A DNA stretch of 64,000 nt, from NCBI GenBank assembly GCA_021791715.1, contig JAJYWB010000025.1:1-64000 (forward strand). Direction: 5' to 3'. The translations under genes and the position numbers were made by a program. A model generated the notes under the pieces. That model was not told where the DNA came from. It saw only the letters and a program-made list of their open reading frames with translations, and ran no database searches. Below are positions 17,241-25,911 of the stretch, in pieces. This DNA comes from Planctomycetota bacterium (GTDB taxonomy: Bacteria; Planctomycetota; Planctomycetia; Isosphaerales; Isosphaeraceae). Within the stretch, counting starts at the first letter, position 1; every line of letters begins with the position of its first letter.

Positions 17241-18656
17241 ATGCTTTTCAACACGTTTCATTTTATGTATTTTTTTGTGATCGTCTTCGCGCTTTACTGG
17301 GCGTCGTCGTTCCGGTTCCAGAATTTGTTGATCCTTTGCGCCGGTTATTATTTTTACGCGTGCTGGGATCCCCGGTTTCTCGCGCTTTTGATCCTCTCGA
17401 CCGCGATGGATTACGGCTGCGGGATCGCGGTCGATCGGATCGAAGAGCCGAGACGGAGAAAACTGTTTTTAATCCTCAGCATGGCGCTCAACCTGGGAAT
17501 GCTGGGTTATTTTAAATATTTTAATTTCTTTGCGGAAAGTTTGCAAAGCCTGCTCGACCGGTCGGGAGTTCACGTTTCGATCGATCGGCTCAACGTCGCG
17601 TTGCCGATCGGAATCTCGTTTTACACGTTTCAATCGATGAGTTATGTGATCGACGTTTATCGTCGCGAGATCAAGCCGACGCGCAATTTGATCCAATTCG
17701 CCGCGTTCGTCTCGTTTTTTCCTCACCTTGTCGCGGGACCGATCATGCGTCCCACCACGCTTTTGCCCCAGATCGAGCGCCCCCGCACTTTTGATTTACA
17801 CCAGTTTTATCAGGGCGTTTATCTGATTTTTTGGGGGCTCGTGAAAAAAGTGGTCGTCGCCGACAATTTGGCGCCGATCGTCAACGATCTGTTCGGTCGT
17901 TCGGCGACGATCGACGGCGGTTCGGCGCTGCTCGCGGTCTACGCGTTCGCTTTTCAGATTTACTGCGATTTCTCGGGTTACACCGACACGGCGCGGGGGA
18001 TCGCCAAATGTTTGGGGTTCGAGCTGGCGCTCAATTTCAACCTGCCGTATTTCGCGACGAGCCCGCGCGATTTCTGGGCTCGGTGGCACATCAGCCTTTC
18101 CACATGGTTAAGAGATTATGTGTATATATCGCTCGGCGGTAATCGAGGCGGCAAGGCGAAGCTGTACCGCAATCTGATGCTGACGATGGTGATCGGCGGG
18201 CTTTGGCACGGAGCGGCTTGGACCTTCGTTTTATGGGGATTCTATCAGGGTTTGATCCTGATCGGTCATCGCGTTCTCGAGCCTTATCTGGCGCGAATCC
18301 GACCGACCGACTCGATCGACCGGGGCGCCTGGAAACTGGCGCGGATCGTCGCGACGTTTCATCTCGTCTGCTTCGGCTGGTTGATTTTCCGCGCCGAATC
18401 GACGACGCAGCTCTCGAACATGATTCACGCGATCGTCGATCGGCCCGCGATTCCCGCGGCGGCGACGCTGCTGCCGATCGCGATTTGTATCATTCCAATT
18501 TTAATAATACAAATGATTCAATATATTACACGAGATATGATATTTATCTTTCGCGCTCCGTGGTACGCGAGGAGCGTGTTTTACGCGGCGTGTTTTTACG
18601 CGTTCGTGCTCGGCGGGGAATTCGGCGGCGGTCGTTTTATTTATTTCCAATTTTGA
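17241..18656 (+). CDS. MBOAT O-acyltransferase, AlgI-like, with C-terminal acyl-carrier motif
   Basis: This 471-residue polytopic membrane enzyme of the AlgI/PatA/DltB group moves acyl groups across the membrane for esterification of envelope polymers. Signature pieces: SFYTFQSMSYVIDVY (about 126-140), FFPHLVAGPIMR, QIYCDFSGYTDTARGIAKCLGF, RWHISLSTWLRDYVYISLGGN (His283) and the catalytic-histidine segment GGLWHGAAWTF (His323). It ends ...GRFIYFQF, an FxYxxF tail with Tyr468. In DltX and in several AlgI/PatA-like MBOATs this C-terminal Tyr is proposed to receive the acyl group before an SGNH enzyme passes it on. The two genes that follow (19-bp gap, then 113 bp) are SGNH-like, consistent with that scheme. 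The acylated polymer is unknown. Confidence 0.92.
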   Translation: MLFNTFHFMYFFVIVFALYWASSFRFQNLLILCAGYYFYACWDPRFLALLILSTAMDYGCGIAVDRIEEPRRRKLFLILSMALNLGMLGYFKYFNFFAESLQSLLDRSGVHVSIDRLNVALPIGISFYTFQSMSYVIDVYRREIKPTRNLIQFAAFVSFFPHLVAGPIMRPTTLLPQIERPRTFDLHQFYQGVYLIFWGLVKKVVVADNLAPIVNDLFGRSATIDGGSALLAVYAFAFQIYCDFSGYTDTARGIAKCLGFELALNFNLPYFATSPRDFWARWHISLSTWLRDYVYISLGGNRGGKAKLYRNLMLTMVIGGLWHGAAWTFVLWGFYQGLILIGHRVLEPYLARIRPTDSIDRGAWKLARIVATFHLVCFGWLIFRAESTTQLSNMIHAIVDRPAIPAAATLLPIAICIIPILIIQMIQYITRDMIFIFRAPWYARSVFYAACFYAFVLGGEFGGGRFIYFQF

Positions 18657-18674
18657 GCGCGGGGGTGTCGTCCG

Positions 18675-19823
18675 ATGTCCGAGCGAACCGGCTCGCGGCG
18701 GGCGTGGCCCGCGGGTTTTTTGGGAATGATCGTGATCGTCGCCGCGGTCGAATACTCGATTGCGCGACGCTCGGTCGATTTCGTCGAAACTTCGCGATCG
18801 AGCTGGAGCTTAAGCGGCGACGCGGCTCGAACCGCTCGCGATCGCGAAATCGTATGCCTCGGCGATAGCCTGATCAAACACGGATTGTTGCCTCGCGTGC
18901 TCGCCGAGCGTACGGGAATGTCGACGATCAACCTCTCGGTGTGCGCGGCTCAACCGCCGGTAGCTTATTATATACTTAAGCGATTGATTGATAACGGCGG
19001 CGAGCCGCGGATCGCGATCGTCGATTTCAAACCCGATCTGCTCGCGGGAGGGTTGCGGAATTCATCGAGCTACTGGCCCGAGTTCGCGACGGTTCGCGAG
19101 GCGATCGAACTCGCGTGGACCGGACGAGACGCGCGCTTTCTGGCCGAGACGATCGTCGCGGGATCGCTTCCGTCGGTGCGGAATCGTCATGAGATCGCGG
19201 CGTCGATTCGCGCGGCGCTCGCCGGTAAAACCGACCCGCTGCGCTCGGTGAATCTGGCGCTTTGGCGCAATTGGAAGGTCAATCAGGGCGCCGAATTCAC
19301 CCCCAAAAATCCGGGTTTCGACGGCCGAATCGGCGAAGCCGATATCAATAAGTACATGACAAAAAACTTCTGGTGTGATAAAATTAATAGAAAATACATC
19401 GAGCGGTTTCTTGATTTGGCCGATCGTCGCGGGATTCGCGTCGTCTGGCTGTTGCCGCCGATCTCTCCCGGTTTGCAGAAGCTGCGCGGCGAGTTGGGAA
19501 GCGACAGGACGCACGGCGAATTCGTTCGCTCGTTCCAAAAAAAACACCGCGGATTGATCGTCTTCGACGCCAGGAAATCTCGCTACGACTCGTCGATGTT
19601 TTTGGATCCCGTTCATCTCGACGGCGAAGGGGGCTACGCGCTCTCGTGCGACGTCGCGTCGATGCTGAATCAAATCGTCGAATCGGGGTCGATCGCCGGC
19701 GCCGAGCCGCATTGGATCGATCTTCCCGAGTTTCGACCGAGACCGCTCGATCCGCGCATCGAAAACGTCGAGCAGTCGAAAATCGCGGTTCGAGATTCGA
19801 CCGCTGAATCGCTTAGGAGATAA
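18675..19823 (+). CDS. SGNH-hydrolase-like protein of the MBOAT cluster (AlgJ/AlgX/DltD-like role)
   Basis: A 382-residue protein with an N-terminal hydrophobic segment (about 11-27), so probably anchored with its domain outside. It carries the SGNH block I as CLGDSLIKHG (nucleophile Ser near residue 60) and block V as LDPVHLDGEGG (Asp-x-x-His). The start is 18 bp after the MBOAT stop. In alginate and teichoic-acid acylation, proteins of this type (AlgJ, AlgX, DltD) perform the last acyl transfer to the polymer. That role is inferred here from context plus the conserved catalytic residues. It is paralogous to the next gene: both share the GDS.IK.G...P.VVA..G.S..N..VCA.QPP layout. Confidence 0.8.
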   Translation: MSERTGSRRAWPAGFLGMIVIVAAVEYSIARRSVDFVETSRSSWSLSGDAARTARDREIVCLGDSLIKHGLLPRVLAERTGMSTINLSVCAAQPPVAYYILKRLIDNGGEPRIAIVDFKPDLLAGGLRNSSSYWPEFATVREAIELAWTGRDARFLAETIVAGSLPSVRNRHEIAASIRAALAGKTDPLRSVNLALWRNWKVNQGAEFTPKNPGFDGRIGEADINKYMTKNFWCDKINRKYIERFLDLADRRGIRVVWLLPPISPGLQKLRGELGSDRTHGEFVRSFQKKHRGLIVFDARKSRYDSSMFLDPVHLDGEGGYALSCDVASMLNQIVESGSIAGAEPHWIDLPEFRPRPLDPRIENVEQSKIAVRDSTAESLRR

Positions 19824-19936
19824 CGAACGGCGCCTCGTATCGCCGCGCCTAACTTATCAATTCAGGATTCGACCGACAAATCGCGCGGGAGACGACGAAC
19901 GATCGCCGATCAATCTATTAATTTGAATTAAGATTT

Positions 19937-21184
19937 ATGATAATTACTAGATTAAATAAATTGTTATCAATGACTCCCGCGGGATTGATCGGCGCGGCGG
20001 CGATCGTTTGCGCGATCGAGTTCGCGGTCGAGACGCGTCGGATTGAGTTCACTCATGTATATACGATGGATTGGAGAGATACGCGGGGAGCGTTGAACGA
20101 GCGAACGAGCGGGGCTTCGATTTTGCTGCTGGGAGACAGCCGGATCAAGTTCGGGATCGCTCCCCGCGTGGTCGCGGCGAAAACCGGCGAATCGACCTAC
20201 AACGCCGCGGTTTGCGCCGGCCAGCCTCCCGCTTGTTATTTCGCGTTGCGGAGGGGGCTCGATCACGGAGCGAGTCCGCGCGCGATCGTCGTCGGCATGG
20301 CGCCCCATCTGATGATGAGCGGTGTTCATTTCAACGCGCGTCAATGGCCGGAATTGTTGACGACGGGAGAGCTGATCGAACTGGCGCTTGCGACACGGAA
20401 CGCGACGCTTTGCGCCGATTGGACCGTGCGGCCGGCGATTCCTTCGTATCACCGACGCGTCGAGATCCGCGACGCGATCGTACGAGGCCTGCTGAGACGA
20501 GAAAGCGATCAAACCTGGAAAAAACAAGCGTACGCGCGCAATTGGGAGCGAAATCTGGGGGCTCAAATCAATCCCGGCGGTGATTTTTCGATCGATCGAG
20601 CCGAGCCTCGCGAATGGCGGGCTTTCGTCAAAAAAAATTGGAGATGCGACGCTACAAATTATAAATATCTGATCAAACTACTTGATTTGGCTCACGATCG
20701 CAAGATCGCTGTTTATTGGTTGCTGCATCCCGCGCCCTCGGTTCTTCGAATTCAGAGCGAGGCGATCGGTATGGACGCGGAGTTTGAGAAATTCACCCGA
20801 TCGCTTTTGCTTCGCTATCCGAACTTAAAAGTGATCGACGGATTGAAGGCGCGTTATCCCGACCGTGTTTTTATGGATCCGCTCCATCTCGCGGCGCCCG
20901 GGGCGGTTTCGTTGAGCGAGGATCTGGGAGCGATCCTCGCGCGTGATCGCGATCGACCGTCGTCGGATCGAAGAATCGTTTTACCCGATTATCACGATAC
21001 GCCGATCGATCGAGAGCTCGTCGCGATCGTCGAGACTCCTCCCGCGAGCCGAAGTTCTAAAAAAATCGAACCGAAGAGCGCGTCGATCGTCGATCGCGTT
21101 CGCGACCGATCGGCGACTCGGGCGCGTTTCGACGCGGATTCGCCGACGATCAAGGATATCGGCCCGAAACATCACGACGATTAA
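19937..21184 (+). CDS. Second SGNH-hydrolase-like protein of the MBOAT cluster
   Basis: A 415-residue paralogue of the preceding gene. One N-terminal membrane segment (about 14-30) is followed by block I LLGDSRIKFG and block V MDPLHLAAPGA, so the Ser/Asp/His catalytic set is kept. The C-terminal ~70 residues are charged and probably disordered. Two consecutive paralogues suggest two acyl acceptors or a two-step relay, as with AlgJ and AlgX. The 113-bp gap before it is AT-rich (AATTAAGATTTATGATAATTA), with no strong ribosome binding site. The last 4 bp overlap the 3' end of the convergent penicillin-acylase gene. Confidence 0.78.
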   Translation: MIITRLNKLLSMTPAGLIGAAAIVCAIEFAVETRRIEFTHVYTMDWRDTRGALNERTSGASILLLGDSRIKFGIAPRVVAAKTGESTYNAAVCAGQPPACYFALRRGLDHGASPRAIVVGMAPHLMMSGVHFNARQWPELLTTGELIELALATRNATLCADWTVRPAIPSYHRRVEIRDAIVRGLLRRESDQTWKKQAYARNWERNLGAQINPGGDFSIDRAEPREWRAFVKKNWRCDATNYKYLIKLLDLAHDRKIAVYWLLHPAPSVLRIQSEAIGMDAEFEKFTRSLLLRYPNLKVIDGLKARYPDRVFMDPLHLAAPGAVSLSEDLGAILARDRDRPSSDRRIVLPDYHDTPIDRELVAIVETPPASRSSKKIEPKSASIVDRVRDRSATRARFDADSPTIKDIGPKHHDD

Positions 21185-23439
21185 CGTTCGGATCGGTCCT
21201 TGCGATCAACGCCGCGAAAGCCCGTAATTTTTTGATATTTTCCTTCGAGCCACGCGGCGATTCCCGACGCGTACCATTTACCGAACGCGCGATCGGAGGG
21301 TCCGCCGGGAAGCGAAGTTTCAATCTCATCAAGACCTAAATCGGCGACGATCCGATACGAAGGCCCCATCGCGAATCGACGCCCCCTCGTCTTGACGATT
21401 TGTCCCTGGCGTACCGTCGCTCGCCCCCCTTCGAGAACGAACGGACCGCGGTCGAAACCGAGCCCGACGGGAAGTTTTCCACCCAGCAAAAGATGCTTCA
21501 TCAAAAACGAGCGAGTCGATCGATACGGCTCGACGCGTTCGGCGCGGGCGCGTTCAAAAGCGATCCGAAAAACTTCGTCGCGATTCCGAACCCCCAGCCA
21601 TTCCGACCGCTCGGCGAGCATCACGTCGTCGATTTCTCCATAATACTCGGAAAAACATGAGGTTTCGTCGAGCAGATGCGCAAGCGCGACCCCGCCGATC
21701 GGCCCGGCGTGATTCGTCGGTTCGGAGCCGCTGAAAAACTCCTCGATCAAGGCGCGATAAAACCGCTCGAACAACGTCGCTCCCCGAGAATCGGCGTCGT
21801 AGCGGAAATCCCAATCCAAAAGAATCTTCATGTTTTCGTCGGCTTTGATTCGTTCCAAAATCGGCCGCAACACCCGCATAAACCGCTCGGCCTGGATCGA
21901 CTTGATATCGCACTGAAGCGATTTCATATCATTTAACGAGAACTTTTTATCGGTCGACAGCTCGCGGTCGATCCGCTCGTAACGATAAGGCGCCACGCAG
22001 ATATTGATCGGCTTCGCCGCGCCGAGATGGTTGAGGTTTTGGTTGGCGGTCGCGATGAAACCCCGCGCGGGGTTGAATTCGCCGGGGAGATCGGCGGGGT
22101 CGACGAACCCCGTCCAATCGTTGCGCGGATCGCACCCCGCTAGCGGAACGAGCCCCGACGCGCCGGGTCTGCGGATCGGCATTCGTCCCGACATTTTGTA
22201 TCCGATGTTTCCCGATCGATCGGCGAGAACCCAATTCCAAGAAGAATTATTGATATGAGAGACGATATCGGAAGCTCGATCGACGCGATCGGTCTCGTAC
22301 AAACGAGCGAAGCCGTCGAGAGTCGAAGCGCCCGTGTGTTCGGCCGCGGACCAGCGAGTCGCGAGATAACGGCCCGGAACGTGCGGATCTCCCGCGAGAA
22401 CTCCGTGATCGTTCTCATAAAAAACAAAGTCGACTTCGGCTTTACGCTTGCGTCGAATTCGTTCATGTCGAACGCGGAACGGGACCCGATCGTCGCCGCG
22501 GAGGTACGTTCCGTCGCGGCAATCTTCGATCCACGAATCGACACAATCCATATTGGCGTAGGTGACGCCCCACGCGAGATCGGCGTTGCGGCCGAACACC
22601 ATCGCCGGTGTTCCGGGCATCGTCGCTCCGATCGCGTAGCGTTCGCGTCCGTCGCTTTTCCAGCGCAGCGCCGCCTCGTACCAGATCGCGGGAAGCCGGC
22701 TCAGTTCCATGTGGGGGTCGCTCGCGAACAGGGGATACCCCGTCGCGCTTCGCCAAGCAGCGACCGCCCAGTTGTTCGAGGAAACCGCGGGAGGAATCGA
22801 CTCGGCGTTCCACTTGAGATGATGCGGCACGATCGGATCGATCAGATGAACCTCGCGGATCAGATCAACATCCAGATACGCGAGTTTTCCCGGATACAAT
22901 TCCTCGAGCGCGCCGATCGGAACGCCGTTTTGCACGCTCTGGATCAAAAACCGCTCGAAATCCGCCTGCATCTGCGCCAGGCCCACGTAACCGATGATTT
23001 TCCCGGTCAGATAGATATCGGAAAATCCCCACTCCGGGGCGCGTTTGGGAACGCCGACGAGCCTGAGCTCCCAGGGAATCGAATGCGAGGCGAAATACGC
23101 GTTCACGCCTCGTGAATACGCGGTTACATGCTCACGAGCGGAATCACTTAATCGCGATTCCTCGTAGGTCGAATCCGCCGAAAGATTGAAGCTTCGAAAA
23201 AATCGGTCGAGTTCGAGCATCTCGTCGTCGCTCGATAACATCTCGCTCGCCTCGCCTCGCGCCAAAATGCGCACGAGCAGCATCTGCAGGCCTCGATCGC
23301 GCGCGTGAACGTAGCCGAGCGCGAAGATCGCGTCCGCGAGAGTCGACGCGTCGATCTCGGCCTCCCCCGCGGATCCGCGAGCGATCTCGACGCGACCGTC
23401 GACCCCCTCCAATACGACAAGCGATCGACGTCTTCTCAT
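21181..23439 (-). CDS. Penicillin-acylase-family (Ntn hydrolase) protein
   Basis: A 752-residue precursor of the penicillin amidase family. These enzymes self-cleave to expose an N-terminal Ser that hydrolyses amide bonds, for example of penicillins or acyl-homoserine lactones. The expected nucleophile is Ser221 in the segment SSNNWAV. The usual DPHMEL (about 241-246), MPGTPAMVFGRNADLAWGVTYANMD, WNWVLADRSGNIGY and FIATANQN elements are present. Unlike most members, no signal peptide is visible: the sequence starts MRRRRSLVVLEGVDG and soon enters the A-chain. A longer start or a non-secreted form are both possible. It is the last gene of the minus-strand acylation cluster, 55 bp after the SGNH-like gene. 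That suggests a deacylating role, which is inference. Confidence 0.85.
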   Translation of the reverse strand: MRRRRSLVVLEGVDGRVEIARGSAGEAEIDASTLADAIFALGYVHARDRGLQMLLVRILARGEASEMLSSDDEMLELDRFFRSFNLSADSTYEESRLSDSAREHVTAYSRGVNAYFASHSIPWELRLVGVPKRAPEWGFSDIYLTGKIIGYVGLAQMQADFERFLIQSVQNGVPIGALEELYPGKLAYLDVDLIREVHLIDPIVPHHLKWNAESIPPAVSSNNWAVAAWRSATGYPLFASDPHMELSRLPAIWYEAALRWKSDGRERYAIGATMPGTPAMVFGRNADLAWGVTYANMDCVDSWIEDCRDGTYLRGDDRVPFRVRHERIRRKRKAEVDFVFYENDHGVLAGDPHVPGRYLATRWSAAEHTGASTLDGFARLYETDRVDRASDIVSHINNSSWNWVLADRSGNIGYKMSGRMPIRRPGASGLVPLAGCDPRNDWTGFVDPADLPGEFNPARGFIATANQNLNHLGAAKPINICVAPYRYERIDRELSTDKKFSLNDMKSLQCDIKSIQAERFMRVLRPILERIKADENMKILLDWDFRYDADSRGATLFERFYRALIEEFFSGSEPTNHAGPIGGVALAHLLDETSCFSEYYGEIDDVMLAERSEWLGVRNRDEVFRIAFERARAERVEPYRSTRSFLMKHLLLGGKLPVGLGFDRGPFVLEGGRATVRQGQIVKTRGRRFAMGPSYRIVADLGLDEIETSLPGGPSDRAFGKWYASGIAAWLEGKYQKITGFRGVDRKDRSER

Positions 23440-23494
23440 AATCTAGATTAAATATCAATTGATACGAACATAAGAAACGAACACGATACGCGGT

Positions 23495-24568
23495 TCATCG
23501 TTCCGAAGGATCGATCCGATTCGGGGATCGCGAAGCCTCGCGGTTTTCGAGCCGATCGCGGAGCGACTCGCCGACGATCTTCGAGCACCGCCTTCGTCCG
23601 TCGGGGTTGATATGATCGAGATCGATGAAACACGAATCGTCGAGCTTATCGCGCAGATCAATCAACGGAACGTCGGAATCGAGTTGTTTGAAAATCTTAA
23701 CGGCCTCGGCGGGAGTGTGTTCGCGCATCGGCGTTCTTTCGGGCATTAAAATCACGACGACCTCGACGCCTCGTCGTTTCCAACCCGCGACGATTCGCTT
23801 GAGTTCGGTCCAATTCGACGACGATTCGGTGTAATTCGAGGGGTCGTACCAGCCGAGCTTTTTATCGTAATTCCGCTTCGATTCAAGCTCGGCTTGATTG
23901 TAACTCGAACGAGGAATCGGCGGGGTCACGCCCCAAGGTTTCGGATCCGCGGGATAACCCGCAACGATCGTTTGTTTCAACGCGTTAAAGATCGCCAGAC
24001 GACCGCGATGAAGTATCAATCGATTGAGATGATTCACAAGCGGACGATTTTCAATCGACCAGATCCACGGTTTGATCCGATTGCGCGTGATCGAAAACTC
24101 GGCCGAGCGGACGACGCCGTAAGGCGAACCGACAAGCATATAAGGATTGATCGCGACGACGATGACCTTAGGATCGAGATCGCTTATGATCAAAAGCTCG
24201 TTAATATCGGCGATCCGATGCACGCTGCCGCCGAGGCCGAAAAGGTTGAGCCAACGGTAGCGCGGATACGCTTTATCGACGATCGTCGAATCGATCCCGC
24301 TTTCGAGCGTCGATTGCCCTAAAAAGACGCCGAGCGGTCGCGAATCGACGGTTTTCTTCGATCGCGCTTCGGCGAGCAACCCCGCGAGTCGAGAGCCCGC
24401 GTGATCGAGAACCGAAAAATCCGTCGGCGATTCTCCATGGGGCAGAAAACGCGCCGGCGACCCGATCGAAACGGTCAACGTCAAATCGAGCAGAACGATC
24501 GTCGCCGCGATCGCCCCCGCGACGATCATCGGGCCGCGATATCGACGATAATTGAACCAAGTCGACAC
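23495..24568 (-). CDS. SGNH-hydrolase-like protein of the DltB/DltX/DltD-like cluster
   Basis: 357 residues with one N-terminal membrane segment (about 14-33), topology like DltD. Block I reads VFLGQSTLESGID, where the usual GDS is GQS with the nucleophile Ser kept. Block V reads CFIDLDHINPDG with Asp and His kept. The GTG start at 24568 is set by a strong ribosome binding site (AGGAGG) that overlaps the stop codon of the upstream microprotein gene; the gap is only 9 bp. Order and spacing (MBOAT, microprotein, this gene) parallel the DltB-DltX-DltD relay of D-alanylation, so it is inferred to move the acyl group from the microprotein to an exported acceptor. No D-alanine ligase or carrier protein gene (DltA, DltC) is present nearby. 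Confidence 0.75.
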   Translation of the reverse strand: MSTWFNYRRYRGPMIVAGAIAATIVLLDLTLTVSIGSPARFLPHGESPTDFSVLDHAGSRLAGLLAEARSKKTVDSRPLGVFLGQSTLESGIDSTIVDKAYPRYRWLNLFGLGGSVHRIADINELLIISDLDPKVIVVAINPYMLVGSPYGVVRSAEFSITRNRIKPWIWSIENRPLVNHLNRLILHRGRLAIFNALKQTIVAGYPADPKPWGVTPPIPRSSYNQAELESKRNYDKKLGWYDPSNYTESSSNWTELKRIVAGWKRRGVEVVVILMPERTPMREHTPAEAVKIFKQLDSDVPLIDLRDKLDDSCFIDLDHINPDGRRRCSKIVGESLRDRLENREASRSPNRIDPSER

Positions 24569-24577
24569 GCAAACCTC

Positions 24578-24706
24578 CTAAAACGCCTGATAAAAGAAGA
24601 GCGCGCCTTTTTGACCGACGAGGAAAACGAGCCACAATCGCACCGCGACCCAGCCCGCGCGGAGCGCGAATCGACCGATCGGCGTCCCTTCGATCTCTTT
24701 GATCAC
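24578..24706 (-). CDS. DltX-like membrane microprotein (42 aa) with C-terminal FxYxxF acyl-carrier motif
   Basis: A 42-residue frame begins with GTG at 24706, whose last two bases plus the next form the TGA stop of the upstream MBOAT gene (GTGA overlap). GGAGGGGG lies upstream at workable distance, and its own stop TAG is embedded in the AGGAGG that serves the next gene, so translation of all three should be coupled. The sequence has a charged N-terminus, one transmembrane helix (about residues 13-30, GWVAVRLWLVFLV) and the end GALFFYQAF. That end matches the FxYxxF tail of DltX (FIYNEF type, from memory) and of MBOATs that carry it themselves, such as the one ending at 18656. The MBOAT beside it lacks the tail, so the microprotein would supply it in trans, with Tyr39 as acyl carrier. 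Gene reality is well supported by overlaps; function is inference. Confidence 0.75.
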   Translation of the reverse strand: MIKEIEGTPIGRFALRAGWVAVRLWLVFLVGQKGALFFYQAF

Positions 24707-25911
24707 GGCCGAATCCCCCTCCACCAAAACGAATCGGCGATCTTTCCCGTCACCAACATCAAAGAAATCGCCGTATACTCGAATGTAATCACAATCATAA
24801 TCCATTTAATCCAGCGATTCTCCATATATCGATTGAGCCCTTTTCGCCCCAACCGTTTGAGGAGAAACGCGCGATACGCGTTGCAAACGACGAGGCCCGC
24901 GGCGTGATACCCTCCCCACGCGAGCCAGTTCCACGAAACCTGATGCCAGAGCCCGCATAAGAGGAACGACACGGCGAACGCCAAACTCGCCGCGCCGAGC
25001 TGATAACTCCCCCCCGAGGCGCGCATCAGCGCGAGCTGGAGCGGATAAAACACGTTACGCCGGATGAATAGAGAAAGCGAGACGTGCCAACGCTCCCAGT
25101 AATCGATCATGTTCCGAGCCAGGTACGGACGGTTGAAGTTCTCGGGCGTCGCCGCGCCGATCAACCGACCGATCCCGACCGCGATATCGCTGTACGCGCT
25201 AAAATCGAGGTAAAGCCAAATATAATTGAATTGCAGCTCGATCGGAAACAGGGGAAAACCGGCGCGAAAATCAGTTTTGATTAGATGTTCAATTATGTTC
25301 GCCAATACGTATTTTTTGAACAAACCCGCGGCGATCCGCTCGAACGCCTCCAGGCTCTCGACCGCGCCGAGGGGGGGACGAATCGCGGGTTGAGTCGCGA
25401 ATTCGTCGTAAGCCTGGATCGGTCCCGCTGCGAGCATATGAAAAGGTATCAGGTAATTGATCGTCGAGGGAACGTCGGGGGGCGCCGATCGACCCTCGAA
25501 GACCGAGCGAGAAACCTCGACCCACCGGAGTGCTACATATGAGAATCCGACGATCGCCAAGATCGGATTGATCGATCGCGCCTCGGCTGCGTATCGAACG
25601 TAAAGATCGGGCGTTTTATGGATCAAGAAAAGAGCGAGAACGATCGCCCCGGCGAGCGTGAAAACGACGCGAGCGAGCCGGGGTCGATCGGGTCGAAGCG
25701 CGTGCAGAATCGCGTTCGCGGCGAGCAATCCTCCCGCGATATAAACGACGCGATCCCTCAAATAGAACCCGACGAACGCGAGATTGACGATCGCGAGCGC
25801 CCATTTACGAATGCGCGGCGATTCGATCGGCAGAAGGATGAGAACGGCCGCGGCGACAAAAACCCAGAACGAAACGCTGTAAAGATCGATGCTATCCGCG
25901 CCCATTCGCAC
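24703..25911 (-). CDS. MBOAT O-acyltransferase, DltB-like, without C-terminal tail motif
   Basis: 402 residues, polytopic. MBOAT landmarks: YLIPFHMLAAGPIQAYDEF (about 153-171), IWLYLDFSAYSDIAVGIGRL (231-250), YWERWHVSLSLFIRRNVFYP (His276) and LLCGLWHQVSWNWLAWGGYH (His323). It ends in SFWWRGIRP and lacks the FIYFQF-type ending of the other MBOAT in this window; a separate overlapping microprotein gene supplies such a tail. GTG 25911 or ATG 25905 can serve as start; AGGA lies upstream of both. It leads the minus-strand operon MBOAT, microprotein, SGNH-like, penicillin acylase. Sequence identity to the plus-strand MBOAT is clearly low, so this is not a recent duplication. Confidence 0.9.
   Translation of the reverse strand: MRMGADSIDLYSVSFWVFVAAAVLILLPIESPRIRKWALAIVNLAFVGFYLRDRVVYIAGGLLAANAILHALRPDRPRLARVVFTLAGAIVLALFLIHKTPDLYVRYAAEARSINPILAIVGFSYVALRWVEVSRSVFEGRSAPPDVPSTINYLIPFHMLAAGPIQAYDEFATQPAIRPPLGAVESLEAFERIAAGLFKKYVLANIIEHLIKTDFRAGFPLFPIELQFNYIWLYLDFSAYSDIAVGIGRLIGAATPENFNRPYLARNMIDYWERWHVSLSLFIRRNVFYPLQLALMRASGGSYQLGAASLAFAVSFLLCGLWHQVSWNWLAWGGYHAAGLVVCNAYRAFLLKRLGRKGLNRYMENRWIKWIMIVITFEYTAISLMLVTGKIADSFWWRGIRP

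Noticed and set aside
17241-25911. A complete dlt (D-alanylation) operon
   Set aside because: No D-alanine-carrier ligase (DltA) or carrier protein (DltC) is present, so only the MBOAT/microprotein/SGNH relay is comparable.
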